A DNA stretch of 64,000 nucleotides, from contig MCFL01000017.1 in assembly GCA_002102555.1 (NCBI GenBank), positions 62,001 to 126,000 on the forward strand, read 5' to 3'. Position numbers and translations under genes: made by a program. This document shows positions 10,368-22,020 of the stretch, in pieces; position 1 is the first letter of the stretch, and each line of letters starts with the position of its first letter. This DNA is from Catenaria anguillulae PL171 (lineage: Eukaryota; Blastocladiomycota; Blastocladiomycetes; Blastocladiales; Catenariaceae). The notes beneath the pieces are model-generated. The model did not search any database. It was given only the letters and a program-made list of their open reading frames with translations, and was not told the origin of the DNA.

Positions 10368-13300
10368 CTAACCGACATTCTGTTGGCCAATGGTGTTCCA
10401 CATGCGCTGAGCAAACTCTTCCTCCGCCGACCCACGAACCAAAAAGCGAACAACGGAAACCGGTTGGGTTTGTCCAGCTAATACAAAAGACGCAATCACC
10501 AAGCGTGAACATTTGCATCCAGTGAGAGGCAGTGGTCAAATGCACTAACGTACCACAATACACGGTTCCAATGCACCGTTGCTCGACTTCCTTCAAGCGC
10601 GCCGCCATCACATCCAACTCCACTCCACTCGCTGAATGCCGAACAAATGGCTCACCATACGGGTCCGAGCAAAACAAATCGTTGACATCGGCTGCCGACC
10701 CCAGTGTTTCCAAAAACACGACATGATTTGCGAGGACTTGCGGGATACCCGCCGAGGCACACTCTTCCACATCCATGACGATGGCTCGAACAGACTTGTC
10801 CAGATCCAGGGCAAACACCGACTCGGGCTTGTTGACTGAATCCACGTGGACGGTGCGAACGGTACACGCATTGAGCAACTCGGTGACAAGCTGCCGGGTT
10901 GTGGGCGACGAGGCAAGTACCAGGAACCGTGCGTCGGTCGAGTGGGTCGCGAGTGACGATATGTACATGGCAAACTGGGCGAGTTTGGATCCGATGAATG
11001 AAAAGAACGGGATGGGAAACCGTGGAATGAGCGCCCCAAACGGAGTTGTGTCGTCAAACTTGGCCGACGACGCAACAAACGCCTTCCACCGAGCGAGGGT
11101 GTGTTGGAATCCGACAGGGTAAACGTGCGCGGGTTGGCCTTGGGTGATTGGATACTCAAACTTGCGCGCACACTTGCCCACCGAACAATCGTGCGCATCC
11201 ACGCATTCGCCGCACAAGATCCCGCCGCACGCAAACACGGAATACCTGTCCTCGGCCAAGGCTGCGTCCATGCCACACTCCCCGCACTTGACGGACGTGT
11301 CTGCGTTGTCGTCGCCCTCCAATACGTACTCGTTCTTGATGAGCTTGGCCGCCGTCTTGATCTGGTCAACATACCGCAATGCCGCCGCTCGACTCGCATG
11401 CAGTTTTGCGGCACGCATCAGCACATGTATCATGACGTGTGGCCCGCCACTGTATCCACTTGAACTCACGCCCGCCTCCTTTGCACGCGTCCGGTATGTA
11501 CTTGGCACGCTCTCCTCAAGCTCATAACAAATCCCGTGCTCGTCGCCCACTGCAAGCGCATTTGCACCGCCATCTTCCTCTGATAAGTCACCAAACACGT
11601 CCACGATCAGGTCCACGGGCATGCCCAGCCGCGTGAGCATGCGCTGCACTTGTGATTGCTGCGACTTGAACACTGCTTTGTGGAAAAGATGCGGAGCACC
11701 GACGAGCACAGTTGAATCATCGGCTTGTTCACTTGCCCCCAGGTGTCGCTCGAAATCATTTGCCTGTCAACCGTTGTGACGAGCCAATGAGCAAGACCAA
11801 CGTCAAACACCTTGCACAACGCCCATTCTTGATCAAAGTCGACGGTCGCGGGATAGGCACCAAGTGCATTCTCGAGCGGTCCAGCTTCAGGTAATACCGC
11901 AGAACGATCCATGGTCGCGGATATCTCGCCGTGCGCGAGCGTCTGTACACTTAATGACAAGTGATGCGTCCCGGCAACACCCGTCATGCGCGACCAGCTG
12001 CGCGACTCGAGTGAGCACAAGAAGGTTCGCGCAAGCGTCATGGCCACCGACTCGTACACTGGCACCGTAACATACTCAATTGCAGGCACCATGTCTGCAG
12101 CTTCTTCCGCGGCATCTTGGTCTCCATTCGTGTACGTAAACATGGGCAAGTCGGGCGCAGGCAGGGCAAGCATGGCCGATCCAAGCACAATGCGTGCAAG
12201 CGACAGATTGGCGCACAAGGTCATCAACCCTTCCGATTCGCCAATGGGCCGTCTATCAAGGCGTCCAGGTGGCGTCAACACAAAGTGCCGGATCCGCAAG
12301 CGCATGCATGGCCCTCGTGGGTTCAATCACGGCCCCGTCGCCACGTCCGCGGGCACCACCGGCGGGGCAAGCGCCACGGTCACCACCACCGACGTATCGG
12401 CCTTGACCCGCGCCAAAAACGGCAATTCAGGCATGCCGACCGTGTGCCAACCCCCGTGCATATGCACCTTTTCCGCAGGCAAGTAAGCGTCCACAGGTAC
12501 AATGACGCGATGCCACTGAACGTCCGAGAGCGATACCAACCCGTTGAGCCGCAACCGGTTTCCGCGCACCTCGTCCGAGCTGACAAGTCCATCGCCATCA
12601 ATGGTCGCAAACACTATGTCCAATGACTCGATATCTCCAACTGTGTCAACAAAAAACCGGCCATCGGGCGAAAACGCGCCAATGACATGTGTGCGCAGAG
12701 AACGTAAGGATGCGTGCGACCCGAGCACGGCGTGCCAGTGGGCAATAAGCAGTGCCGGCGCGAGTACGAGTGTAGCTCGCGTGTGAATCGACCAGTGCCC
12801 GCGATCCGCGGGAAGCATGTCCATGGATGCTGGAAACACAGATGGGTTGGATTGGATGAGGGCCAAGAGCACGGAAATAAGTCCGCGAGTGTCGCCTTGT
12901 TGTGCCACAATCGACGTGAGCGAGTGATAGGGCACGTGTTCGGGCGTGGTTGCGATAGACGATGGGTCCGAGGCCGAGTGCGTGATTTGACAAGTGGTCG
13001 GGCAGTAGAATGCACCACGTGCCCCAGTTGGTACACGGTTGGTGTGGGAGATGAGGCATGAGAAATGGTGGCTTCGAGCGGGTCGGCAGCAGACGAGTAG
13101 CGGTAAGTGTGGACAAGCCTCGAGTCTGGTTCGAGCTCGCGCTCGAGAAGCCAGTGGAGCATGCGTTCCTGGGCGGGCAGCAAGGGAACGTGTGGATGAT
13201 TGCTGAGCGCTTGAATCACAGTTGGTAAGGCTTGAGGCGGAGAGAGCGAAACATCAATGGATGGAATGGGTACTGGAGCAAGAAGACGGCGTGCTTGATC

Positions 13301-14642
13301 CACCAACTGCAAGTCTGGCTGAAAGGCTTGCGGGAAAAGACCCAACATTTCACGAATCGTTGCCAACTGTGCGGGATCGGGTTGTCCCAAAGCCGTACTC
13401 ACCGCGTCCGTCCGCAAATACACGGTCCAGCGATACATGTACTGAGCGTCCTTGACTGCTGAGGCATATGATGCTCCTGGAATCGGGCGCAGCACGACTC
13501 GAAGATATGGCATCATGTCCGGTGTCACGCCTGTAAACAACGGCCAAGCGTCGGTAGGGTTGGACCGAGCGACCGTCGGGTCAATGAATATGGACTGTGT
13601 CTCCTCTGCTACTATGGCCTTGGCCTTGGCTTTCCCCTTGATTGCCTTGCCCTTACTCGCGTCTTCGACCACGGGCAGCACCCAGCGAGTTGCACACACG
13701 ATCCGGCGCGTAAGCGGCAGTTGAGACCGATTGTCCTTTTGCACAATGCGGCTGAATATTTCTGGATCAGTGGCCAAGACCTCGTCGACTGTGGTGCCCC
13801 ATGACTTGGTCTCTGGGTTGGGTAAGCGGTAGATGAGGTATTCACGGGACTGGTTGGTGGGGACGCTGGAGTAGGAGGAGGAGGGAGCATGGATGGGAGG
13901 CGGGCAATGGGAGGCGGGTAGTGCGCTTGATAGCCGAGAAGACTAAAGCGTGGCGGGTAATGACGGTGACGGGCTCGAGCTCGATGCAGGTGAATTCGTG
14001 CAGAATGGCGAGTGGGGAACCAATGTAGCAGCCAGACTTGTCGAGTGAGGTAGGCGGGATTTGAAGAAGGATGGAGCACGGAGATCGGCTTGGTGCAGCA
14101 GCAAATCTGAGGATAAGTGAAGAGTTTTGGGTCAATTTCTGCCGGAGCGAGGCGAAGGGCAAGATACGAACCAGTTGGAGCAGTAGGAGGGACCGAATCA
14201 TCATCGACATCCATATCCAATGTGGCCGCTTGAAAACCGTCAGTAGTCCTAATGTGGGGGAACACGGGGCCCCAGTCGGCGACGAGGTTGACGGCAGCAG
14301 TCTGCTGGCTGGTACCGTCCGACAAATCAGGAGCGATCGTCACAGGATGCTCTTCATCAATTGGATCCGCTTCATACTGCGACCTTGCCCCCAAACCGTT
14401 GACGGCCTTCGCCTTTCCATTGCCGGTGGGCCGCGCACGTGCCGGTTTGTCGGTCATTCGCTTGCGCTTTGCAGGCCCAGGGCGATCGTCCTCGTCCAAA
14501 TCATTGGTGTTGTTGGACTGCGCATCGGAATCGGAAACGGATCGTCTTGATCCAATACCTTGCGGCGGCCGCGAGCAGGAGCGGAAGTCGGCGCAACAGT
14601 GCGCTTGGTTGGCGCTTTGGCCACTTTGCGTTTGGGCGGCAT
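10368..14642 (-). CDS. Degenerate SNF2/Rad5-like protein with cysteine cluster and helicase C lobe (paralogue 2)
   Basis: Long multi-exon gene. The proposed start at 14642 (MPPKRKVAK, nuclear-type basic leader) is followed by the family block MMPYLRVVLRP...YMYRWTVYLR near 13,500. Next come LLPAQERMLHWLLERE, which matches the Rad5/HLTF region, motif Ia-like ATLVLAPALLIAHW, and WHRVIVPVDAY where DEAH/DEAQ is expected. A cysteine cluster (CGECGMD...CGGILCGECVDAHDC) near 11.2 kb recalls the RING inserted in Rad5. A degenerate helicase C lobe ends with GQTQPVSVVRFLVRGSAEEEF, close to the SNF2 GQT...V..RF...TxEE signature. The last intron (10478-10553) and one at 14107-14167 fit well. Frame changes near 14.57, 13.87, 13.05, 12.33 and 11.7 kb are not fully resolved. 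Both Walker motifs are lost, so ATP hydrolysis is unlikely. Confidence 0.7.
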
Positions 14643-15003
14643 GGCTGCGGTGGAAATGACTGGCTGGGATCGGATGAAGGCGTGCGCTCAAGCAGTGTAA
14701 ATGAGTGAATGCGTCGGAGTACTCGTGCTTGGGTCTGCCATATTCACATCAGACCGCTTTGCCCAGTCTTTAAGTATCTTTCTTGAATTCAATGTGGCGT
14801 TTTGGCGTCATGTTTGCACTGAATCATCCCGCAGTGACTCACCAATTCATATTTACACGGATCCCGAATCTGGAGTTTCTTGTTGCAACACATCGATCCG
14901 CCATTGCCTCCTCAACAGTCCAAGAATTGGGAGCAAAATGTGTACGTTGAAGAAGCAAATGAAAACAATCTAGTCACTAGCATGCCACCGGCGAACCAGT
15001 CCG
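14643..15003. other. Intergenic region
   Basis: Upstream flank of the minus-strand SNF2-like gene and downstream flank of the iron permease. No further feature is seen. Confidence 0.5.
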
Positions 15004-16164
15004 TTAGACATCTTCCTTGCGCTCCTCGGTCACCTCGCTGACGCTGTTGGTCGACTGCTCCACGGCCGTTGTGCTGTTTGCCGCAGACGCAGACCCAGCG
15101 ACCGCCATGCCGTGCTTCTCGGCAAACGCCAAAGCATTCCTCTGCTGGCGCTTGTTGTACCACCAAAGCGCCGGCAGCGTCACCACCCAATATGCAAAGT
15201 AGGAAATGGTCGTGACCAACGTGGCCTCGTTGCGCCAGCCAAACAGCGACCCAATCACTTGGAAGAACAAATTGCCGTCATCGTGCGAGAAAGTCGGGTC
15301 CTCAATCTCCCACAAAATGATCTCCCCACCCGTCAACTCCTCAATCTCATGGCACCCGCGCATAAACAAACCGGCCGCCACAAACAAGAGGAACACGGTC
15401 GAAATCTGAATATACCGCTTGAGCACAATCATCTTGCCGCCCTTGAATGCGAGCCACCCAATCAACAAACCCGTGGCCGTGCCCGTGATGGCCGGCAAAA
15501 TGATGGACTTTGCCGACGACGACGCCGACGTCCCGCCAAGCAGCACGAGCGTCTCGAGGCCCTCGCGCATCACAATGGTAAATGGCAAGGCGGCCATGGT
15601 CCACGAGTTGCGGTTCATGGACTCGAGCGCCTCGTTGGCGGCCGTCGCGAGCTTGCGTTCCCACTTGAGCTGCCAGAACTCGACCTTGAGGAACGTGAAC
15701 ACCATGGCAGTCACTACGGCAGTGGCGAGCAACATCATGATGGCCTCAAACACAATTTCAAACGTTTCGGTACCCCACACGTCGATGCGGAACGCTTGAA
15801 ACAGCACAATGAACAGGATGGCAATGCCAATGCAAATGGCGAGAGCCGCGAGAGAGCCCAGGTACACTTGGCGGATCATGCGTTTGCGCATGTCGACGTC
15901 GTTGGCCAAGCAGCGATGAAGGAAAGTGATGAGCACGGCAATGATGACCGACATTTCAATCACCTCACGGGTCTACATGTTGAACGAAAGGGCGAGTTCA
16001 GTCGATGAGGGCGGAAAGAGTACCATCGAAATGCTGCAACGGAGCCAGAAATGACGTACGAATACAAAGTAGGCAGGCACATCAAACCATCCTTGACTCC
16101 GAAACTTGGTTGAGACCTCGGGGTCCGGGACACCGAATGTGCGTGTGATTCCAGAGTCTGACAT
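15004..16164 (-). CDS. FTR1: High-affinity iron permease Ftr1
   Basis: Two exons, 16164-16060 and 15972-15004, separated by an 87-nt GTACGT...CATGTAG intron, give about 357 residues. Splicing joins PAYFVF to TREVIEMSVIIAVL and so restores the first R-E-x-x-E iron-permease motif (REVIE). The second (REGLE) lies in IVMREGLETLVLLGG. Both motifs are required for iron transport in the FTR1 family. Seven hydrophobic segments are visible, and the C-terminal tail is hydrophilic and acidic. Ftr1 works at the plasma membrane with a multicopper ferroxidase, and such a gene starts divergently at 17245. The start at 16164 gives a normal fungal Ftr1 N-terminus. Confidence 0.95.
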
Positions 16165-16373
16165 GGTAAATGAACTCCGCTGGGACACATTGACGGAAAG
16201 AATGGGTTGTGCGAGTTCACTTGCACTCACAGGTAACGGGAGGGGTGCTTGAGCAGTTTTAGCCCTTGAGGTAGTCAATCCATGACGGCAACACTCGGCA
16301 ACCGCGCGAGACATTGGCAAGCGGCCGCGAACCTTGCGCATGAGGCCATGGCATTGGTAGAACGAGGTATGCC

Positions 16374-16382
16374 ATCAGATAA
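16374..16382 (+). promoter_or_regulatory. GATA-type iron-regulatory element (ATCAGATAA), FTR1-proximal
   Basis: An exact match to ATCWGATAA, the site bound by fungal iron-responsive GATA repressors (Urbs1/Fep1/SreA type). It lies 210 bp upstream of the FTR1 start codon. Binding is inferred from the consensus. Confidence 0.6.
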
Positions 16383-17026
16383 ATACTTGCCGAATCTGAT
16401 TGAGGTATACAGCCCCAGATGCCGGCACATTTGGGAGGGACATGGCGGCTGCCGTGTGGGTCTGTCCAGCATGAAAGACCGGTAAGGCACCAAGCGGCGG
16501 CGGCGCGGCGCGGTAACTTCAGCCAATGAGGCGGATCGTCTGGTGCCATTAAGATCGCTCGATAACCGCTCAAGTACGTACCTTACCGGCCTCACCCTAA
16601 ACAATTGCCTCATGTGCCGCTCGACACTCGCAGCCTGCAGTCCGAGGCATGGGTGATGATGATTGAGTCGGCACTCATGATTGGCTCAAACCAGTTTTCC
16701 AGATGGTTCGTGTCACACTCGTGATCACCAAGGCGCGTTTCGTTCGCATCCACCAGCCAAGCGTGGCGCGATCGCATTACTCCGATCCAGCATGGACCAA
16801 TGGCGAGTGGATTTTAGCAGTTAACCCTAGCCCATGCCATTTCCCCGAATCGTGGCTTGAAGTGGCCCGCATGTCACGAATTCCTGCCAGTGCCATCTTG
16901 ATCCAAAGTGCGTGATTTATCGGAGCAACTCAAGTCCCTGCCGACCTGGCAGCCCAACCTCGAAGTGCCTCAACTGTTGCAATTGCTGGAGAGACATGGC
17001 CTGAAGATGAGATCCTCACTATGAGA

Positions 17027-17035
17027 ATCAGATAA
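17027..17035 (+). promoter_or_regulatory. GATA-type iron-regulatory element (ATCAGATAA), ferroxidase-proximal
   Basis: A second exact copy of the same nonamer, ending 210 bp before the ferroxidase start codon. It has the same strand orientation as the first copy. Confidence 0.6.
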
Positions 17036-17244
17036 AAGGAAATGTCTTACACGTGCGTCCCTGTTGGCTCCTCTTTGCCCACGGCCCAGACGAGCGCGGC
17101 CAATACGATCCAACATGCACTTTAAGTCCTGACTGGCCCCGCTGGCCATGGGTCAGAATACCCGGCTCGCCCAATTGCCTCACATGATCGAATGATTCCG
17201 CCCGTCATAGCACATCACCACCAATCCATTACCGTCAGTTCACC

Positions 17245-18758
17245 ATGTTCCCATCCCACTCTAGTCGGCCATGGACCTCGGCCTTGCTGGCTCTGATTGC
17301 CATTGTCTCGCTGACGACCCGCCTGTCTGCGGCCGAGCCCAACCCGTGCCCGCGTAACGACCGGTGCACCATCTGGACCTACTACATTGCTGCCGAGCCT
17401 GTCGAATGGGACTATGCTCCCACGGGAAAGAATGCGTTCTCCGGCGAGGATCTCGACAAGGTGGAGGAATCGGCCGTGTTTGCTGCCCAAGACCGCGGAC
17501 GGATCGGTCGCAAGTACCAAAAGGTCGTTTACCGTCAGTACATGGACGAGTCGTTCAAGAAGATTCGCGAGCGTCCCGCTGACGAAGAGGTGCGTCATTT
17601 GATCTGACGAAAACATTGCCACAAGCTTCTTTTGTTCCCATGCTCACAATCACCATGAGTATACCTACATAGCACCTCGGTCTGCTCGGCCCTGTGCTCC
17701 GTGCCGAGGTCAACCAAGTGATCCGCATCGTCTTCAAGAACAAGGCTAAATCCGACTACTCGATGCACCCACACGGCGTCTGGTACGACAAGGACAATGA
17801 AGGTGCGGACATGGGTCCCGATGCCGGCACCGGCTCCAAGGTCGCACCCGGCGACTCTTTTACGTATACTTGGCCCGTGCCCGCTCGCGCCGGACCTGCC
17901 GAACGCGACGGCGACGCCGTCATCTGGGCCTACCATTCGCACGTGAGCGAGGGCGACATTTACGACGGCTTGTACGGTGCTTTGGTTGTGTATGCTCCCG
18001 GTGTGCTGGGTGATAACGGGTTGCCCAAGCTCAACTCTCGAGCTTATCCCGTTGTGCGCGAGTTCTTTTTGGCATTTATGGTTGGTGACGAGAATGCGTC
18101 GTCGCTGCTTCGCGACAATGTGCTCAAGTACGCGCAGAACACCACATGGACGCTCGCCGAGGAGAAGGCGTTGCCGCCGTTGATTCAGGCCAACACAACG
18201 GCATTAGCGACCATGGAAACGTCGGATGGGTTCAAGGAGTCCAACATGTACGTCTGCACAGCCTTGTCACACTCACGGCTCGCCCTCATCAGTCATCACG
18301 ACGTGTGTCTCACAATCTTGACCACATCGTCTCGTACCAGGATGCACAACGTTAACGGTTACTTCTATGGTAACCTCCCCGGCGTCAACATGGAGGTTGG
18401 CGAGCACGTGCGCTTCTACGTCCTGGCCTTTGGTAACGAGGTCGACATCCACTCTATTCACTGGCACGGCATCACCATCGTGTCCGAGGGCCACCGCCGC
18501 GACGTGATAGAGGCGCTTCCCGCCACCTTCCGCGTGGCCGACGCTTATGTCGACAACCCGGGCGCTTGGTTGCTGCACTGCCACGTTTCCGACCACATGA
18601 AGGCCGGCATGATGCTCATCATGAACATTACCGATTCCAAGGAGCGCAAGACCATGAATGACATGATGGCGGCCGATGCGCCCAGGGGTATGTCCGCTGG
18701 TGGGATTGGAGCAGCCGCCGCGGCCGTGCTTGCTGGTGTCGCTGCGCTTGCATTGTAA
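17245..18758 (+). CDS. GPI-anchored multicopper ferroxidase of hephaestin/ceruloplasmin type
   Basis: Three exons, 17245-17589, 17673-18247 and 18341-18758, give about 445 residues. A signal peptide (LLALIAIVSLTTRLSA) is followed by W-T-Y-Y-I-A-A-E-P-V-E-W-D-Y, typical of the animal ferroxidases ceruloplasmin and hephaestin rather than of yeast Fet3. Copper ligands are complete: SMHPHG, AYHSHV, HSIHWHG and LLHCHVSDHMKAGM, the last with the axial Met of a type 1 copper site. Only two cupredoxin domains are present, against six in ceruloplasmin. The C-terminus is a small-residue hydrophobic tail (GIGAAAAAVLAGVAALAL) suggesting a GPI anchor. It presumably oxidises Fe(II) for the neighbouring Ftr1 permease, with which it shares a divergent promoter. 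Confidence 0.92.
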
Positions 18759-19205
18759 GTTGGGTTTGAGGGTGGGCGTGTGTCACCGTGGGTGCAGTTT
18801 TGTGAACCGTTCTCTTCTACTGTCTCGTCATTTCCGTTTCATTTCTAGCACATACATGGCCATTTTAGAGTTGATTTCCCCAATATTTCCATTAATGTGT
18901 GATTGAATCCATAGAGCGACATGACAGTCAGTTGCGGCAACGAGTGAAAAAAAAAAATCGCCAGTCGTGTGCAAGAGGCATCCTGTGTTGCTCCTCATAG
19001 ACTGCCGTTCACGATCGAGCTCAAGGCAATCAATGATGTCAGTTTACATAATGTAACTCAGCACACTCGAAACAAGCATTCCCGTTCGAAGAAACCATGT
19101 TGCCCCGGTCTTCCCCCGATCCACACTTCGCCGCCGCCGCCGTCGCCACTTGCTTCTCGACTGTCGTTGGGACCAGCAGCAGCGCAATCGACAATCCCAC
19201 TCAAC
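18759..19205. other. Intergenic region up to duplication arm A
   Basis: Downstream flank of the ferroxidase and the unique sequence bordering the left end of the inverted duplication. An ATG at 19097 opens into the duplicated fragment. Otherwise nothing is recognised. Confidence 0.5.
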
Positions 19206-19435
19206 TGGACCTCGAGTACACAGCGGCAGCCATGGATCAAGCGAGCATCAAGGGGCGGACAGACATATTGACGTGGTGGTTCCAGTCGGGATTGGAACTC
19301 AAGTATACAGGAGCGGCGATGGAGACGTCAAAGGTGTCACACTATGCCAAGGTCAGCAAGTGGTGGAAGCGGAGCGGGTTGGCACTGCCAGCCGTCAAGT
19401 TCAAGTCGGCCGACTTATTGCACAACTCTTCATGA
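19097..19435 (+). pseudogene. Truncated 3' fragment of WW-repeat gene fused to unrelated leader
   Basis: A 112-codon ORF. Its last roughly 75 codons match the C-terminus of the minus-strand gene at 36746-38926 (DQASIKGRTDILTWWFQSG and following). The first part is unrelated low-complexity sequence from outside the duplication. Homology begins near 19206. It is best read as a gene tail carried along by duplication; expression as a chimeric small protein is possible but there is no evidence for it. Confidence 0.75.
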
Positions 19436-19572
19436 ATGTCGTGAGACACGAAATCTCCATCTGCAAATGGACAAGAAATCATAACATTAATCCTGTTCGT
19501 ACATATTCGTCATTAGAAAACACATCATGTCAATAGTTCAAACGTAGTGAATACTCGATGCAATAAGCAATC

Positions 19573-21997
19573 ATGGCTGCACCCAACCCAACAACTTGGG
19601 CCTTGACATCGCTGGCCCCTCCACCGCCTCCACCGCCTCCGCCTCGAGCACCAGTGCATCTGCTACTTCAGCCTCAGGCCAAAGCAAGCAGTGATTCGGT
19701 GTCACAAGCGACGACGACAATGGATCTGGAATACACGCCGCTGTCTGCGATTCCGAGCTTGCGCCAGTACACCAAGGTCAACATCCTGGCCGTGGTCCAG
19801 GCCGAATCCAACACGATCCCGACACTCAACCGCAAGGGCCACGCACAAATCAAGCTGTGTCTGCGAGACAGCTCGCTACCACGCTCGGCACCCTACACGA
19901 CGCTCATGCTGTTTCGCCACCAGCCTCAGGACTTTGCCCATGCTGCCCAGGTGCTCGTCGAGGGTTCCATTGTGCGCATCAAGTCTGCCACAGTGACTTG
20001 CACGCCCACAAACACGCATTCCATGCTCATAGTTGGGTCCAACGACTATGTTTCCATGTCTGTCACGATGGGCTCGTCGTCGCCCGAGATTGAGGCACGG
20101 CCCGTTGGCATCAAGGGCGTCACACCTCTGCTGCTGCGTGGTGCAGGAGATCAAGCCAAGGTCAATGCATTGCGTGAATGGTGGTGGTCGCAGACGCATG
20201 CAGCCAACTTGGCCGGATTCAGTCAGATCGGCATGACGCAGGTAGTCATGCCGCCTCCACGTCCCGTTTTTCATCCGCCCGCAACACACCAGTATGCAGC
20301 ACCACCACCACCAGCAGCAGCAGCAGCAGCAGCAGCAGGAGCATCGTCTTCTTCTTCTTCTTCTTCTTCTTCTTCAGCATCGATCGCACAAGCACGACCG
20401 ATTCACCCGTCCATTGCCACCACGCAACCCAACTGCTTCTACGACCTGATTGTCGAAATCGTCCAAGTCAAGGGCTTTCCGGGCGACACCTTCATGACTG
20501 CTCTCGTGACCGACTACTCTGCCAAATCGATTGCCGAAATCGGCACGTTTCAGTTCACATTTGGCGCCAATGCACCTGTCGTGCACGATCACCAGGGCGT
20601 GTTGCTCGACCCGCACACACTCATACCCATGTTGCTGTTTGACGAGCACAAGCACTTTGTCGAAACACACTGCAGCGCCGGAACACTGGTGCTTGTGCGC
20701 AATTGCAGGGCGGCAAAGGCCGTGTCGGGCAGCATGGAGAGGTTTGAGTTGAAGATGCAAGGCTCGAGGGGCAACAAGCAATGGAGCGCTGGGTTGCCGC
20801 GGATGGAGGTGGTGAGTCGGGAGGATGAGCGGTGCAGGCCGTTGATGCAGCGCCGGAGTCGCATCTTGGAGACACAAAACATGCCAGTGGTTGCCGAGCA
20901 GCTCATGGACAAGTTGGCGGCCGAGGGCATGCCCGAGATTGGGACCGAGGGAGTCGAGGCCAAGCGCAGGAGGATTGGTGCACTGATGGTCAGCAATGCC
21001 AATGCCAATGCAGCTGCTGAATCGGTCATTCGACCGGTTCCCGCGTCATTTACCTGTGCGCGTCTACATGTTTCCATTTTGTTTGCTCGCCCGTAGGTAC
21101 TGCTGTTCTGACAAAGTATTTATGTACACATCAATAGATATCAAGCATCCATACATTCCACCCGTCAGCCTGGCCGACATTCTCAACTCCCCCAAGCCCA
21201 ACGGCAAGTACCGATGTCGCGTGCGCTTTACCAAGGTGCTTCCTCAAAAGCTCGTCAACTGCACCCGTCGCATGTGCCGAGCGTGCATGGTCATGTACGT
21301 CACCATGCTTCTACATAGTCCGAATCATAGTGTTGGTTGTTGCTGACACTTGGATCCGTATATCAGGTTGAAACAGACGGAGCAAGTGTGCCCAAAGTGC
21401 GCTTCATCAACCCACACGTCGTTTGCATTCTGCATGGTGTTCACGCTGGTGGACGAGCTCGGCGACACCCTTGATGTCCTTGTCAACGAACCCGCCACGT
21501 CCTCGTCCTCTTCCACTTTGGTGGATTCGGGCAGGTTCAAATTGTTTCCTGGCCTCGTGCCCACCGAGTACATATGACCGACTCTCTTTCATCCATCCTG
21601 CATGTGTACATATGTACCACTTCTCACTTGGTTCGTTCTCGTTTGTGTATGTAGCCTTTCAACTGACCACATCACGTCTCGTTCATTGCTGGCACGGCTC
21701 GCATACGTCTTGTTTGGCATGTCGACTGTTCCAGCGGATATGGAGGCCAAGGTGCTTGCTGGCCAGGCAACCATTTCGAGCATTGGGTTGGTACGACCAG
21801 AGGGCCAAAGGCCCGCAGCAGATCAAGTGTGGTGTGATGTGTGCATTGAGAGTTATCTGGCACCGCCTCCCGCATGTGCAACACCATCGATAGCAGCAGG
21901 AGAGAGCGGCGAGACGGCAAGTGGTGGTGAGGCAGTAGTCGAGAGGCAGGTCAAGTACCGATTGTTTGATACCGAGATGCGCGAGCCAGGATTGTAA
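19573..21997 (+). CDS. POT1: Protection of telomeres protein POT1, copy A
   Basis: Four exons in consistent phase: 19573-21055, 21138-21294, 21367-21567 and 21655-21997, giving about 727 residues. After a proline-rich leader, OB fold 1 begins YTPLSAIPSLRQYTKVNILA and matches the telomeric ssDNA-binding domain of POT1 in pattern. It ends at an ALREWWWSQ helix. Poly-Ala and poly-Ser runs link to OB fold 2 (CFYDLIVEIVQVKGFPGDTF). The C-terminal part begins HPYIPPVSLADILN, has the zinc-type pairs CRAC and CPKC, and finishes with VWCDVCIESYL...KYRLFDT, as in the POT1 C-terminal OB/resolvase-like region. POT1 binds the single-stranded telomere overhang and protects chromosome ends. It ends 23 bp from the oppositely transcribed aprataxin copy A. 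A near-identical second copy lies at 34196-36609. Confidence 0.93.
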
Positions 21998-22020
21998 TTT
22001 GTGTATTGGCGATATGTGAC

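Larger units (their letters stand above)
16165..17244. promoter_or_regulatory. Divergent promoter region of the iron-uptake pair
   Basis: A 1,080-bp interval between the start codons of FTR1 (minus) and the ferroxidase (plus). It contains two exact copies of ATCAGATAA. No protein or RNA gene is recognised inside. Shared intergenic control of permease and ferroxidase is common in fungi. Confidence 0.75.

Noticed and set aside
20300-20390. CAG and TCT trinucleotide runs as a satellite or CRISPR-like array
   Set aside because: They encode poly-Ala and poly-Ser inside POT1 exon 1 and appear at different lengths in both copies; a coding microsatellite explains them.
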